A DNA stretch of 49,888 nt from Phocaeicola oris (GCF_021295095.1 NZ_JAJLQX010000022.1:1-49888), one strand, 5' to 3'. Positions 34,870 to 44,042 are shown, counted from the first letter of the stretch. Made by a program: numbers and translations. Notes: generated by a model not told the origin, from the sequence alone.

Positions 34870-36324
34870 TCATACATTCTTTTTTAAGAATATCGTGTGG
34901 TCAATACACGAAGGAAGTTCTTCATCGTAATGGGTAACCATAATCATACTCTTATCCTTTCGACGACAGAATGCTTCGATAATATCTTTAACAAGCCGAC
35001 AATTAACAAGATCAAGGCCGTGAAGGGGTTCATCAAGAATTAATAACTCAGGATCTTTTACAAATGCACGAGCCAACAGCGCAAGTCGTTGCTCACCACT
35101 CGAAAGATCCAAATAATTGCGATCGGCCAAATCGCCTATTCCAAAAATATCCATCCACCACTCACAAATAGCTTTCTCCTCGGGAAGAGTCTTTTTGTAT
35201 AATCCGACCGAATCGTGTAATCCGCTGGCGACAATATCAACAGTAGGCAAACTCTTTAGATAAGCACGATACATTTCCGGACTAACATATCCAATATGTT
35301 TCTTTATCTCCCAAATACTTTCTCCGGTACCTCTTTTACGGTCGAAAAGCGTAATATCGCAAGCGTAGCTCTGCGGATTATCGGCACACACCAAACTCAG
35401 TAATGTAGATTTTCCCGAACCGTTTTCTCCTCTCAATGCCCATTTCTCTCCACATTTCACTGTCCAATTTAATTCTTTCAATATAGTCCGCTCTCCATAA
35501 CGAATACTCACCTTATTCAAATCAACTATATGTTCAGTATGATAAAGATTAGCAGCGTATGGCAAGTCCAAAATCATCTGTATCTTCTTCTTCGAAAGAA
35601 CATGTGCAGGAATAAGCCGTCGTTGTTTCAAATACTCATCAACAGGCATCTTCTCTTCCATAAAGCGGTCATGAATACTAACAACATGTGTAATGAACAA
35701 AGGAATATCATCCGTCTTCGAAAGAACCAGAATGACTTGCAAATTTGAATGATGTATCAGCTTATTTATCAGTTCCTTGAGTTGATTACGCGTCGGAGCG
35801 TCCAGTCCGATAAACGGATTATCCATAATAAGTACCCGCGGATGGTTCAAAAGCATTTTAGTCAGCTGAAACTTCCTGAGTTCACCACTGGAAAGTAAGA
35901 CGATAGGCTTATCAAGCATCTCATCCATTTGAAAAAGATTAAATATCTCTTTTTTAAATTCAAGGTCGGTAGCTTCCGGGAGTCGATCACGGACGAGAGG
36001 CACATCTTCCAAATCTTGCGAATTCCAACGCTGCTGGTAATAATAGTTCACATCAGCATCGCCATAGGCATCGCGGAAAGCTATATATTTCAAATTATCG
36101 GAAATTAACGGTGAGGCTGAAGGAGAAAAATCATATTTTACTTTGTTCGCATACAATAAAGGCCATTTACCCGTAATAGTTTCAACAAACATAGTCTTGC
36201 CGGCACCATTCGCGCCCACAACAGCTATCTGTTCACCATCGCACATCGTAAAATCGATGGGATTCACCATTCGGTGATTAGGATGACGTGTAACGCCGTT
36301 TTCTATTTCAATGATCTTGTGCAT
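34870..36324 (-). CDS. ModF-like protein with two ABC ATPase domains
   Basis: About 484 aa, two NBDs and no membrane segments. Domain 1: Walker A GANGAGKTMFVE, signature LSSGELRKFQL, Walker B VLIMDNPFIGLDA, where the catalytic Glu after the Asp is Asn. Domain 2: Walker A GENGSGKSTLLSLV, signature LSSGEQRLALLAR, Walker B LLILDEPLHGLD, intact. The arrangement matches ModF/PhrA-type soluble twin ABC proteins, role unclear. A longer frame runs to 36426, but the -7 box at 36348-36355 rules that out. ATG at 36324, preceded by GGAAG, is preferred over ATG at 36336. Confidence 0.82.
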   Translation of the reverse strand: MHKIIEIENGVTRHPNHRMVNPIDFTMCDGEQIAVVGANGAGKTMFVETITGKWPLLYANKVKYDFSPSASPLISDNLKYIAFRDAYGDADVNYYYQQRWNSQDLEDVPLVRDRLPEATDLEFKKEIFNLFQMDEMLDKPIVLLSSGELRKFQLTKMLLNHPRVLIMDNPFIGLDAPTRNQLKELINKLIHHSNLQVILVLSKTDDIPLFITHVVSIHDRFMEEKMPVDEYLKQRRLIPAHVLSKKKIQMILDLPYAANLYHTEHIVDLNKVSIRYGERTILKELNWTVKCGEKWALRGENGSGKSTLLSLVCADNPQSYACDITLFDRKRGTGESIWEIKKHIGYVSPEMYRAYLKSLPTVDIVASGLHDSVGLYKKTLPEEKAICEWWMDIFGIGDLADRNYLDLSSGEQRLALLARAFVKDPELLILDEPLHGLDLVNCRLVKDIIEAFCRRKDKSMIMVTHYDEELPSCIDHTIFLKKNV

Positions 36325-36347
36325 AATATCTTCCATTAAAACCAATG

Positions 36348-36355
36348 CAAAAGTA
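36348..36355 (-). promoter_or_regulatory. -7 promoter box of the ModF-like gene
   Basis: The minus strand reads TACTTTTG followed by CA. It sets the 5' limit of the gene and so decides the start codon. Confidence 0.6.
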
Positions 36356-36460
36356 CGGCTAAATCGGTATAGAATGAAAGAAACAGATAAAAAACTTGCG
36401 ACGCAGACATAAAGTCTACACCGCAAGCTATCAAATCTATATAATTAATTATTGGGAATG

Positions 36461-38038
36461 TTAATAACGAACAGCTACATCATCGAAAGCAAAATATGCC
36501 GGTTGACTAAAGCCGTAAGTATTATAAGTTTTAGCACTTCCGTCCACATTAAAGTAAACACGGCTAACTTTACCCAAAGGAGCCAGATTCCATTTCGTCC
36601 AATCTTTCACAAACTTACCGTCTTTAGCTATGTAGAAAGTAACTTCGCCGGTTTTACTACCGGAAGCGTCGTATCCCGTAGCTGTGAGATACAATGTGTC
36701 CTCAGCAGTCAGTGCCTTTGTATAGGCACCATCCGCAGAAACGCAATTTAACAAATAAGTTGTTGGGCAAACATACATATTGTCAATCACCTTTTCTGTT
36801 CCATCGCTGAAATAAACATTCGGCAAACTGGTCTCATTTATTCCGTTCATACCATCGCTGTTACCATGATGAACAGCAAAGTTCTTTGATCCGCCATGAC
36901 CACCGGTAACAGGAACAGCTAACTCATGATTATAATTCCCTTGAGTCAAGTCGGTCAATACTTTATTGGATATAGCAATACCTGCGCCCATATAATTCTT
37001 ATTACCCCATACAGAAGGGAACTCATGAGAAAGAGAAGTTGCAGCATCGCTCCACTTATAGTCTACGCTACTACCATAACCTTTACCATAAATTAATGGA
37101 TCGTTATAATCGAGAGTTGGAATCAGCGCATTCCAGTAGTCACCTTCAAAATCTACCGTCTTCACACCCTTATAAATATAAACAGCAAGTTTAGACATCT
37201 TCAGATTTCCATTAACATCAGCAACTATCAGCTTAATATAACCATTGGATCCAGCAGAAGCAGGAGCGGTAACATTTAACTTTCCTTCTTTTACATTTGC
37301 ATTCCAACCATCTGGAAAACTGTAAACCATGCAATCATCTGCATTCTTCAGTGTGTATGCAAATGATTTTGTCTCACCGGCTTTGAAACCACCATCAAAA
37401 TCAACAACCGTTAGCCCATAAGCAAAAACTTTGGGAAGATTGATAACAGAGCCGTCGGACAATGTCAGAACAACCATATCTTCGTTTTCAACAACCGATT
37501 TAAAGAAACTATCACCCGGCTCACCGGTAGCTTTAACAGCTTTACCTTTGGCATTGAGGATACGAGCAACCCCTTTTCCCAAATCAACCGTCCAATAACC
37601 TTCGGAGTCAATTCCCATTAAAGGGGTAACTCCGGAAACAGCCAATTTATTTCCTTCTGCGTCGGTGAGTAAAGTAGTTTCTTTATTCGTAGTGATTGTC
37701 CAATAATATACACCATCCGTATCAGCTTTTACTCCAATTATCGGAGCATCTTTCCCGTTTGTTCCATTCTTCAGGGAAATAGATTTGCCATCGGAGAAAG
37801 TCAGCGTATAACCGTCAGCAGTCTGCGTATAGCTGGAAATCATCGTACTCTGACGGATGTTAGAGATAACAGAAGTAATCGTAGCAATACCTGAATTTAC
37901 AGTTTGTACCTGAGATTCCAAATTAGTGACACGACCATCGAGCGCATTTACGGAATTCCACAAATCATCGTCATCGTAACATGAGGTTACGGTAAAAATG
38001 GTCATTACAACCATCAAAAGACCAAAAATCCTTTTCAT
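36461..38038 (-). CDS. Surface lipoprotein, DUF4988 + DUF4465, under cobalamin riboswitch
   Basis: 525 aa. Start ATG 38038 gives a lipoprotein signal with lipobox TVTSC, then acidic YDDDDLW, which matches a surface-export signal of Bacteroides. Residues about 25-150 are DUF4988: a short coiled coil (VNALDGRVTNLESQVQTVNS) and then FSDGKSISLKNGTNGKDAP. The C-terminal ~220 residues fit DUF4465 (VDFEGDYWNALIPTLDYNDP, ending PAYFAFDDVAVRY). A cobalamin riboswitch directly precedes it, so expression falls when B12 is plentiful. This matches what I recall of BtuH-type cobamide-binding lipoproteins; the link is inference. No btuB or btuG neighbour is present, which is unusual. Confidence 0.82.
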   Translation of the reverse strand: MKRIFGLLMVVMTIFTVTSCYDDDDLWNSVNALDGRVTNLESQVQTVNSGIATITSVISNIRQSTMISSYTQTADGYTLTFSDGKSISLKNGTNGKDAPIIGVKADTDGVYYWTITTNKETTLLTDAEGNKLAVSGVTPLMGIDSEGYWTVDLGKGVARILNAKGKAVKATGEPGDSFFKSVVENEDMVVLTLSDGSVINLPKVFAYGLTVVDFDGGFKAGETKSFAYTLKNADDCMVYSFPDGWNANVKEGKLNVTAPASAGSNGYIKLIVADVNGNLKMSKLAVYIYKGVKTVDFEGDYWNALIPTLDYNDPLIYGKGYGSSVDYKWSDAATSLSHEFPSVWGNKNYMGAGIAISNKVLTDLTQGNYNHELAVPVTGGHGGSKNFAVHHGNSDGMNGINETSLPNVYFSDGTEKVIDNMYVCPTTYLLNCVSADGAYTKALTAEDTLYLTATGYDASGSKTGEVTFYIAKDGKFVKDWTKWNLAPLGKVSRVYFNVDGSAKTYNTYGFSQPAYFAFDDVAVRY

Positions 38039-38109
38039 ACTTGTATCTATTAAATTAGTATTCAAATACAAAAGGATTACACCGGCGAGATATTTCCTTG
38101 ACTTAAAGA

Positions 38110-38335
38110 AATGTCAGACAGATAAGAGTCCATAACCCGCAGACCGCAATCCTAAACGCACAGGCAGGTCTTCTGACTTATTCCTGATAGCCCGCCTTCC
38201 CAGTTTAACACCAGTGGCAAGATTGGCTACCCTTATCTCAAGAGAGATGGAACTTACAGCAGCGGGAACTGTTCAGGTCTTTCACCTGATTCCCATTTAA
38301 TCATGTCCATCAAAAGCGATGGATATTGAACCTTT
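38110..38335 (-). promoter_or_regulatory. Cobalamin (B12) riboswitch
   Basis: On the minus strand the leader holds GGGAATCAGGTGAAAGACCT, CAGTTCCCGCTGCTGTAA, GCCACTGG, GGGAAGGCGGGC and the B12 box AGTCAGAAGACCTGCCTG (rc of 38161-38178) in the right order. The kissing loop is visible: AGATAAG in L5 (rc of 38232-38238) is the exact complement of CTTATCT (rc of 38120-38126), the loop of a GGAC/GTCT hairpin. About 75 nt separate that hairpin from the ATG at 38038. The expression platform probably acts by changing folding in that stretch; no T-run terminator is evident. Confidence 0.93.
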
Positions 38336-38342
38336 GCAAATA

Positions 38343-38350
38343 CAAAGATA
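38343..38350 (-). promoter_or_regulatory. -7 promoter box of the riboswitch transcript
   Basis: The minus strand reads TATCTTTG, matching TAnnTTTG, immediately upstream of the aptamer. It lies less than 50 nt beyond the stop codon of the preceding small membrane protein gene. Confidence 0.55.
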
Positions 38351-38389
38351 CGAAAGGTATTACAACTTTCCTAACAAAGGATAAAAAAA

Positions 38390-38728
38390 TTAAATAAAAA
38401 CAGGACGGTGCAGAAAAAGCACCATATAGCCGACAATAAAGATAAGGAAAAACACCAAAACAGATACAACCAGCAGAAAGCGCACACTCCATACCGTCCA
38501 TCTGTTGGCCTCGTGAACATAAAGTCCCAATTGAAGACGAACAGTAGAAATAATACTATCCAAACCTAATAGGATAAGAATACCAACAAAAAGAGCATTC
38601 TTCAAATCGAGCGGATAGAAAGTCAGTCCCAGCAAACAAATAAGTGCTGTGAGTATAAAGCCTAATCCAATAAACATTCCTACATTTTTCCGGATGGCAA
38701 ACAACTTTTGAGCTTTTCGTATGTCCAT
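38390..38728 (-). CDS. Small membrane protein of unknown function
   Basis: 112 aa from ATG 38728 (MDIRKAQKLFAIRKNVG). Three clear hydrophobic segments, at about 16-36, 42-58 and 80-105, the last two separated by a charged LYVHEANRW loop. No domain that I recognise. A frame extension to 38920 runs through a tRNA gene and is not used. It lies 61 nt downstream of the tRNA-Gly gene at 38790-38862 on the same strand, so it may be read through from the tRNA promoter. Confidence 0.65.
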   Translation of the reverse strand: MDIRKAQKLFAIRKNVGMFIGLGFILTALICLLGLTFYPLDLKNALFVGILILLGLDSIISTVRLQLGLYVHEANRWTVWSVRFLLVVSVLVFFLIFIVGYMVLFLHRPVFI

Positions 38729-38789
38729 AAATAAACTGTGAAAAGAAAGAAAGAAAGAGAAGCCTGAACGCTCAAACTCCTCTTTTACG

Positions 38790-38862
<73 letters not shown>

Positions 38863-38875
38863 GGTCATTTTTTAG

Positions 38876-38956
38876 TGCCCAGAACAGGACTCGAACCTGC
38901 ATGCCTCTCGACACACGCACCTGAAACGTGCGCGTCTACCATTCCGCCACCTGGGC
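38876..38956 (-). tRNA. tRNA-Leu, anticodon CAG
   Basis: 81 nt, class II with a long variable arm. Acceptor GCCCAGG, D-arm GGCGGAATGGTAGAC, anticodon stem CACGT/GCGTG around TTCAGGT (CAG), T-arm GCAGG with TTCGAGT. CCA not encoded. Confidence 0.93.
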
Positions 38957-38962
38957 TTGCTG

Positions 38963-39035
<73 letters not shown>

Positions 39036-39041
39036 GGTGTG

Positions 39042-39125
39042 TGAAGGAAATGAGACTCGAACTCACACGACAAAACTGTCACTACCCCCTCAAAGTAGCG
39101 CGTCTACCAATTCCGCCATTCCTCC
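39042..39125 (-). tRNA. tRNA-Leu, anticodon GAG
   Basis: 84 nt, class II. Acceptor GGAGGAA with TTCCTTC (one G-U pair), D-arm GGCGGAATTGGTAGAC, anticodon stem CTACT/GGTAG around TTGAGGG (GAG), variable arm GTGACAGTTTTGTCGT. CCA not encoded. Confidence 0.93.
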
Positions 39126-39138
39126 ATTCAATAAATCG

Positions 39139-39211
<73 letters not shown>

Positions 39212-39260
39212 AAACGACAACCAAAACAACTATTAACTCCTTAATTTTTGATTGCGGTTG

Positions 39261-39292
39261 CAAAGGTAGTGCTTGTTTTCCTAACAAGCAAA
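39261..39292 (-). promoter_or_regulatory. Promoter of the five-tRNA operon, with inverted repeat in the spacer
   Basis: On the minus strand TTTG (39292-39289) and TACCTTTG (39268-39261) are 20 nt apart. The spacer holds GCTTGTT and its complement AACAAGC (39271-39289) with a 5-nt loop, filling the space between the two boxes. It is either an operator or a leftover of a terminator for nspC, whose stop is at 39329. Confidence 0.75.
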
Positions 39293-39328
39293 CATTTTAT
39301 TTATTTTTTCATTAGAACAAAAAGGATT

Positions 39329-40492
39329 TTATGACATCCGATTCTTATAGTCCTCATAATGGAAATCTCTATATATTTCCAACGTATCATCAGAATGCCA
39401 AATAGCAATTGACGGATGTTGTATACCATTAAACATATTTGTTTTTACCATTGTATAATGAATCATATCCTCCAATACAATTCGTTCTCCTATCCGTAAC
39501 TCATGATCGAATTTCCAACTCCCCATATAGTCTCCGCTTAAACAACTATTACCCCCCAGCCGATAGATATGGTCCTCTTGTTTGGCACTTTTCACTGCAT
39601 CAAACGACAATGTCTCTGCCCCACGTACTGTTGGCTGATATGGCATCTCCAAACAATCAGGCATGTGACAAGTAAAGCTAACATTTAATATCGCTGTCCT
39701 AATACCATGATTTTCAATTATGTCTACTACAGAAGATACCAATGGACCTACCTGCCATGCAAAGGCCGACCCCGGCTCAAGTATCACTTTTAAGTTAGGA
39801 TAACGAGACTTGAACTCCTTCAACAAATTAATTAAGTGATTCACATCATAACCTTTTCGAGTCATGAGATGACCTCCTCCGAAGTTCACCCATTTCAGTT
39901 GATTCATCCAGTGCCCGAATCGATCTTCAAAGTGCTGAAGTGTACGTCCGAACTCATACGCATCGCTCTCACATAAACAATGACAATGAAATCCTTCAAT
40001 ACCTTCAGGCAATTCGTCAGGCAACAGATCTGACGTAATCCCAAAACGGGAACCGGGTGCACAAGGATTATATAATTCCACCTTCACCTCCGAATATTCC
40101 GGATTAACCCGAATGCCACAGGAAATCTTTTCATTACTCGCTTTTACCATAGGATAAAAACGATTGAATTGACTAAACGAGTTAAATGTAATATATCCAC
40201 TGCAACGCATAATTTCAGGAAAGTCTTCTTCTGTATATGCCGGAGAATAAGTATGAGCCTTACTGCCAAACTCTTCAAACGCCAGACGCGCTTCATACCT
40301 CGAACTGGCTGTAGTATGATGAATGTACTCGCGAAAGATAGAGAACGATTTCCACATAGCAAATGCTTTAAATGCAAGAATTATCTCTACACCTGCTGTA
40401 TCAGCCACATGTTTTATCAAACTCAGGTTCTTACGGAGCAACCTCTCCTCCATCACATAACAAGGAGATGGTACTTTATTTATATCTAACAT
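39329..40492 (-). CDS. nspC: Carboxynorspermidine/carboxyspermidine decarboxylase
   Basis: 387 aa, a PLP enzyme of the alanine-racemase fold making (nor)spermidine by the carboxy route used by Bacteroidetes. The N-terminus MLDINKVPSPCYVMEERLL matches the family. The PLP Lys is in ILAFKAFAMW (about residue 41), phosphate-binding GGGH is in NFGGGHLMTRKGYD, and the catalytic Cys is in GGNSCLSGDYMGSW. Its partner, the carboxy(nor)spermidine synthase, is not adjacent. It lies 9 nt after the UvrD gene and shares its transcript. Confidence 0.9.
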   Translation of the reverse strand: MLDINKVPSPCYVMEERLLRKNLSLIKHVADTAGVEIILAFKAFAMWKSFSIFREYIHHTTASSRYEARLAFEEFGSKAHTYSPAYTEEDFPEIMRCSGYITFNSFSQFNRFYPMVKASNEKISCGIRVNPEYSEVKVELYNPCAPGSRFGITSDLLPDELPEGIEGFHCHCLCESDAYEFGRTLQHFEDRFGHWMNQLKWVNFGGGHLMTRKGYDVNHLINLLKEFKSRYPNLKVILEPGSAFAWQVGPLVSSVVDIIENHGIRTAILNVSFTCHMPDCLEMPYQPTVRGAETLSFDAVKSAKQEDHIYRLGGNSCLSGDYMGSWKFDHELRIGERIVLEDMIHYTMVKTNMFNGIQHPSIAIWHSDDTLEIYRDFHYEDYKNRMS

Positions 40493-40501
40493 ATTATAAC
40501 T

Positions 40502-42841
40502 TTATTCTATCACTTTAAATCGAGCAAACTTCAAAAGCAACTGCTTTGTTCCTGCATTACGAAATTTAACTGTCGCTTTACACTGATCACCACTACCTTC
40601 TATATTGATTACATCACCTATTCCAAAACGTTCATGCTCAATAACCTGTCCAATATCAAGCCCGACAGGGGCATGATTTCCAACCGTTGAACCAGAGGTT
40701 GCCACACTCATCTTTTTAAAGTGTCTTTCAGAACTTACAATAGATTTTGAAACGGTTGAGTTTGGCGCGGTCGGTTTATTCGTTTGAGCAAATAAAGGCT
40801 TACGGTGTAAATTAGTCGAACGGAATGATAATCGCGAATGCTCCTCATCATGGTCTGTATCTACCCCTTCTTCCCTATCCTGAGACATATTCAAATACCG
40901 ACTGTCTATGTCTCGTAGAAACCGGCTCGGACTACTAAACTCTGTCTGTCCGTATTTATAACGCATCTTTGCAAACGAAAGGAAACAATGTTCTTCGGCC
41001 CGTGTAATAGCCACATAAAACAACCGACGCTCTTCCTCCAACTGACGTTCGGAATTGAGTGACATCGGACTTGGGAAGAGATTTTCTTCCAATCCAACAA
41101 TGAATACATTTCTAAATTCCAACCCTTTTGCCGAATGAATGGTCATCAATGTCACTTTATCGGCATTCTCATCCTTATCATTATCCTGATCAGTGAGCAA
41201 AGATATCTCAGCCAAATAATCGGATAGCAAAACGTGCTCATTCCCTTCCTCTTGTCTGCCATCAACGAAATCTTTCAAACCGTTCATTAACTCTTCCAAA
41301 TTCTCCTGCCGACTAAGATCTTCAGGATCTGTACTTTGGTAGATATCATTAATAACACCGGATTCTTTCACAATGTTCATGCCCACCTGATAAGCATCTA
41401 CTTCCATTGCTTGCTTTTGAAATTCCTCCATCAACGTACGGAATCCATTCAATTTATTCAGAGTTCCCTTACTAATATCCAATCCGTTATTTGCAAAATC
41501 GGTCAAAATAGTCCAAAGACTCACATTATTCTCCAACGCAGCCACAGAAATTTTATTCAGTGTAATATCACCAATACCACGAGTAGGATAATTAATAATA
41601 CGCTTGAATGCTTCCTCATCGTTTGGATTCACCGCTAATCGGAAATAGGATATAACATCCTTAATCTCTTTACGTTGATAAAACGAGAGTCCGCCATATA
41701 TTTTATAAGGTATGTTTTGTTTTCGAAGTGATTCCTCAAAAATACGACTCTGCGCATTCGTACGATAAAGAATGGCGATATCGCTATAACTACAATTCTC
41801 CCGACAATGCAAATGATTGATCTGTTTCACCACAATAGCTCCCTCTTCAACATCACTATATGCCGAAAAAACCTGAAGCGGATCGCCTATCTCCTTCTTT
41901 GAATACACATCTTTCCTAATCTGGTCTGTATTCTTAGCTATCAAACTATTAGCCGCATTTACAATTTCTTGTGTAGAACGGTAGTTACGCTCCAATTTAA
42001 AAAGCTTCGCATTCTTATATAATTTAGTAAATTTCAAGATATTATCAATATTCGCCCCACGAAAAGAATAAATGCTCTGAGCATCATCGCCAACTACACA
42101 AACTCGTTGGTTATCCTTCGTAAGCTGAAGAACAATGGAGTGCTGGGCATAATTGGTATCCTGATACTCATCAACTAATACATATTTAAACTGATCAGCA
42201 TATTTACGCCGGATATCTTCATGGTCGCGGAACAAAACATACGTATATACCAACAAATCATCGAAGTCCATGGCATTGCTGTTTTTACAGCGATCTACAT
42301 ATTGGCGATAAATTTCACTTACCAAAGGCATTCTATGATTCGCGTCATCCTGCAGGGCTTCCACATCTTTGCTATAATCGGCAGGGAGAATCAAATAATT
42401 CTTAGATAGTGATATTCGATTCTGAATAATTCCCGGCTTATATGTTTTATCATCAAGCTGCATATCCTTAATAATCGTTTTTATCATACTCTTGGAATCT
42501 GCCGCGTCATATATGGTAAAATTAGATGAAAAGCCAATTACTTCGGCTTCTCGACGGAGAATACGAGAGAAAATAGAATGAAACGTACCCATCCACAAAT
42601 ATTTTGCCCGTTCTCCCACCTGCTTTTCTATTCGGGCTTTCATCTCACGAGCCGCTTTGTTAGTAAAGGTCAATGCCAGAACAGACCACGGCTCCATTCC
42701 CTGTTCAAGTAAATAAGCTATTTTATAGGTGAGAACACGCGTCTTCCCCGAACCGGCACCGGCAACAACCAGTGAGGGGCCGTCATTATAAAGTACAGCC
42801 TCACGCTGGTTATCGTTCAGTTCTTCTAAATAATTAGACAT
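40502..42841 (-). CDS. uvrD: UvrD/PcrA-type DNA helicase
   Basis: 779 aa SF1A 3'-5' helicase. Motif I AGAGSGKTRVLTYKI (residues about 28-40), Ia LALTFTNKAAREMK, motif II VLVDEYQDTN, III VGDDAQSIYSFRGA, IV FKLERNYRS, V VTLMTIHSAKGLEF and VI RLFYVAITRAEEH. The disordered C-terminal part and a final Tudor-like stretch (HERFGIGDVINIEG) are the PcrA-type tail that contacts RNA polymerase. Roles: nucleotide-excision and mismatch repair, removal of stalled complexes. Transcribed divergently from prs; -7 box at 42860-42867. Confidence 0.94.
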   Translation of the reverse strand: MSNYLEELNDNQREAVLYNDGPSLVVAGAGSGKTRVLTYKIAYLLEQGMEPWSVLALTFTNKAAREMKARIEKQVGERAKYLWMGTFHSIFSRILRREAEVIGFSSNFTIYDAADSKSMIKTIIKDMQLDDKTYKPGIIQNRISLSKNYLILPADYSKDVEALQDDANHRMPLVSEIYRQYVDRCKNSNAMDFDDLLVYTYVLFRDHEDIRRKYADQFKYVLVDEYQDTNYAQHSIVLQLTKDNQRVCVVGDDAQSIYSFRGANIDNILKFTKLYKNAKLFKLERNYRSTQEIVNAANSLIAKNTDQIRKDVYSKKEIGDPLQVFSAYSDVEEGAIVVKQINHLHCRENCSYSDIAILYRTNAQSRIFEESLRKQNIPYKIYGGLSFYQRKEIKDVISYFRLAVNPNDEEAFKRIINYPTRGIGDITLNKISVAALENNVSLWTILTDFANNGLDISKGTLNKLNGFRTLMEEFQKQAMEVDAYQVGMNIVKESGVINDIYQSTDPEDLSRQENLEELMNGLKDFVDGRQEEGNEHVLLSDYLAEISLLTDQDNDKDENADKVTLMTIHSAKGLEFRNVFIVGLEENLFPSPMSLNSERQLEEERRLFYVAITRAEEHCFLSFAKMRYKYGQTEFSSPSRFLRDIDSRYLNMSQDREEGVDTDHDEEHSRLSFRSTNLHRKPLFAQTNKPTAPNSTVSKSIVSSERHFKKMSVATSGSTVGNHAPVGLDIGQVIEHERFGIGDVINIEGSGDQCKATVKFRNAGTKQLLLKFARFKVIE

Positions 42842-42859
42842 ATTCTTTCGTTTAACCTA

Positions 42860-42867
42860 CAAATGTA
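42860..42867 (-). promoter_or_regulatory. -7 promoter box of uvrD-nspC
   Basis: The minus strand reads TACATTTG, matching TAnnTTTG, 19 nt from the uvrD start. The gap to the prs promoter is AT-rich with nothing else visible. Confidence 0.6.
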
Positions 42868-42997
42868 ATGATAAAAACTGAAATAAATGCTACAAAAACA
42901 CTTTGCAAAAACAGATGTTTGAAAAGGGGAACTTTTCCTATTTATAAATTCACGAAAATATTTCATTCATTCGTTTCCCTAATTATAAGAATAGTCT

Positions 42998-43005
42998 TAC
43001 CTTTG
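42998..43005 (+). promoter_or_regulatory. -7 promoter box of prs
   Basis: TACCTTTG followed by CA, full consensus, 39 nt before the ATG. A TTTC at 42974-42977, 20 nt upstream, is a weak -33. Confidence 0.65.
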
Positions 43006-43043
43006 CAAAACATTCAAACTAAGATAATATCTATTGCAATATT

Positions 43044-43985
43044 ATGAATTCAAAAAGTCCTTTTAAAGTTTTCTCGGGTACTAAATCGAGATACCTTGCT
43101 GAAAAGATTTGTAAAAGTCTTGGCTGTGAACTTGGTAATCTAAACATCATACATTTTGCCGATGGTGAGTTCGTTGTTTCTTTCGAAGAATCTATCCGCG
43201 GATGTGATGTATTCTTGGTTCAATCTACATTCCCTAATTCAGACAATCTGATGGAATTGCTGCTCATGATTGATGCCGCTAAACGTGCATCGGCAAAGAG
43301 CATCGTCGCTGTCATCCCTTACTTTGGCTGGGCTCGCCAAGATCGTAAAGATAAACCACGCGTATCTATCGGAGCAAAATTAGTTGCTGATTTACTGAGT
43401 GTTGCCGGTATCGACCGCTTGATAACTATGGACTTACATGCAGACCAGATTCAGGGTTTCTTCAATATTCCTGTTGATCATTTATATGCATCGGCAATCT
43501 TTGCGCCCTATATCCAGTCGTTGAAATTGGAGAATATGGTTATCGCGACACCCGACGTTGGTGGCTCCAAACGTGCAAGCACTTATTCGAAGTATTTAGG
43601 TGTTCCCTTGGTACTCTGTAACAAGACTCGTGAAAAAGCTAATGTTGTTGCCGCAATTCAGATTATCGGCGATGTAAAGGGAAAAAATGTTATTTTAATG
43701 GATGATATGGTTGATACAGCCGGAACAATTACCATGGCTGCCGACGTTATGAAAAACGCCGGCGCATTGTCTGTCCGTGCTATTGCTTCACACGCAGTGA
43801 TGTCTGGTCCGGCCTGCGAACGTGTCATGAAGTCTGAACTCGAAGAAATGGTATTCACAGACAGTATTCCTTTCGATGTATCCAAATGTCCGAAAGTAAA
43901 ACAGCTTTCCATTGCCGACTTGTTCGCTGAAACCATTCGTCGTGTCATGAACAACGAATCCATTTCCGACCAGTATATCATTTAA
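43044..43985 (+). CDS. prs: Ribose-phosphate pyrophosphokinase (PRPP synthetase)
   Basis: 313 aa. It makes PRPP from ribose 5-phosphate and ATP, feeding purine, pyrimidine, His, Trp and NAD synthesis. IHFADGEFVVSFEESIRG and ARQDRKDKPRVSIGAKLVAD are the ATP/Mg loops, ITMDLHADQIQGFF the ribose-phosphate site, and VILMDDMVDTAGTI the PRPP-binding motif. Length is standard. It ends in its own terminator 26 nt later. Confidence 0.97.
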   Translation: MNSKSPFKVFSGTKSRYLAEKICKSLGCELGNLNIIHFADGEFVVSFEESIRGCDVFLVQSTFPNSDNLMELLLMIDAAKRASAKSIVAVIPYFGWARQDRKDKPRVSIGAKLVADLLSVAGIDRLITMDLHADQIQGFFNIPVDHLYASAIFAPYIQSLKLENMVIATPDVGGSKRASTYSKYLGVPLVLCNKTREKANVVAAIQIIGDVKGKNVILMDDMVDTAGTITMAADVMKNAGALSVRAIASHAVMSGPACERVMKSELEEMVFTDSIPFDVSKCPKVKQLSIADLFAETIRRVMNNESISDQYII

Positions 43986-44010
43986 TTCTATACTTATTAG
44001 TAAGATATAA

Positions 44011-44042
44011 AGAGGACACCGTCTCAGGTATCCTCTTCTTTT
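44011..44042 (+). terminator. Terminator of prs
   Basis: AGAGGACACC (44011-44020) pairs with GGTATCCTCT (44027-44036), one mismatch, then TCTTTT. Between prs and the next gene on the same strand. Confidence 0.85.
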
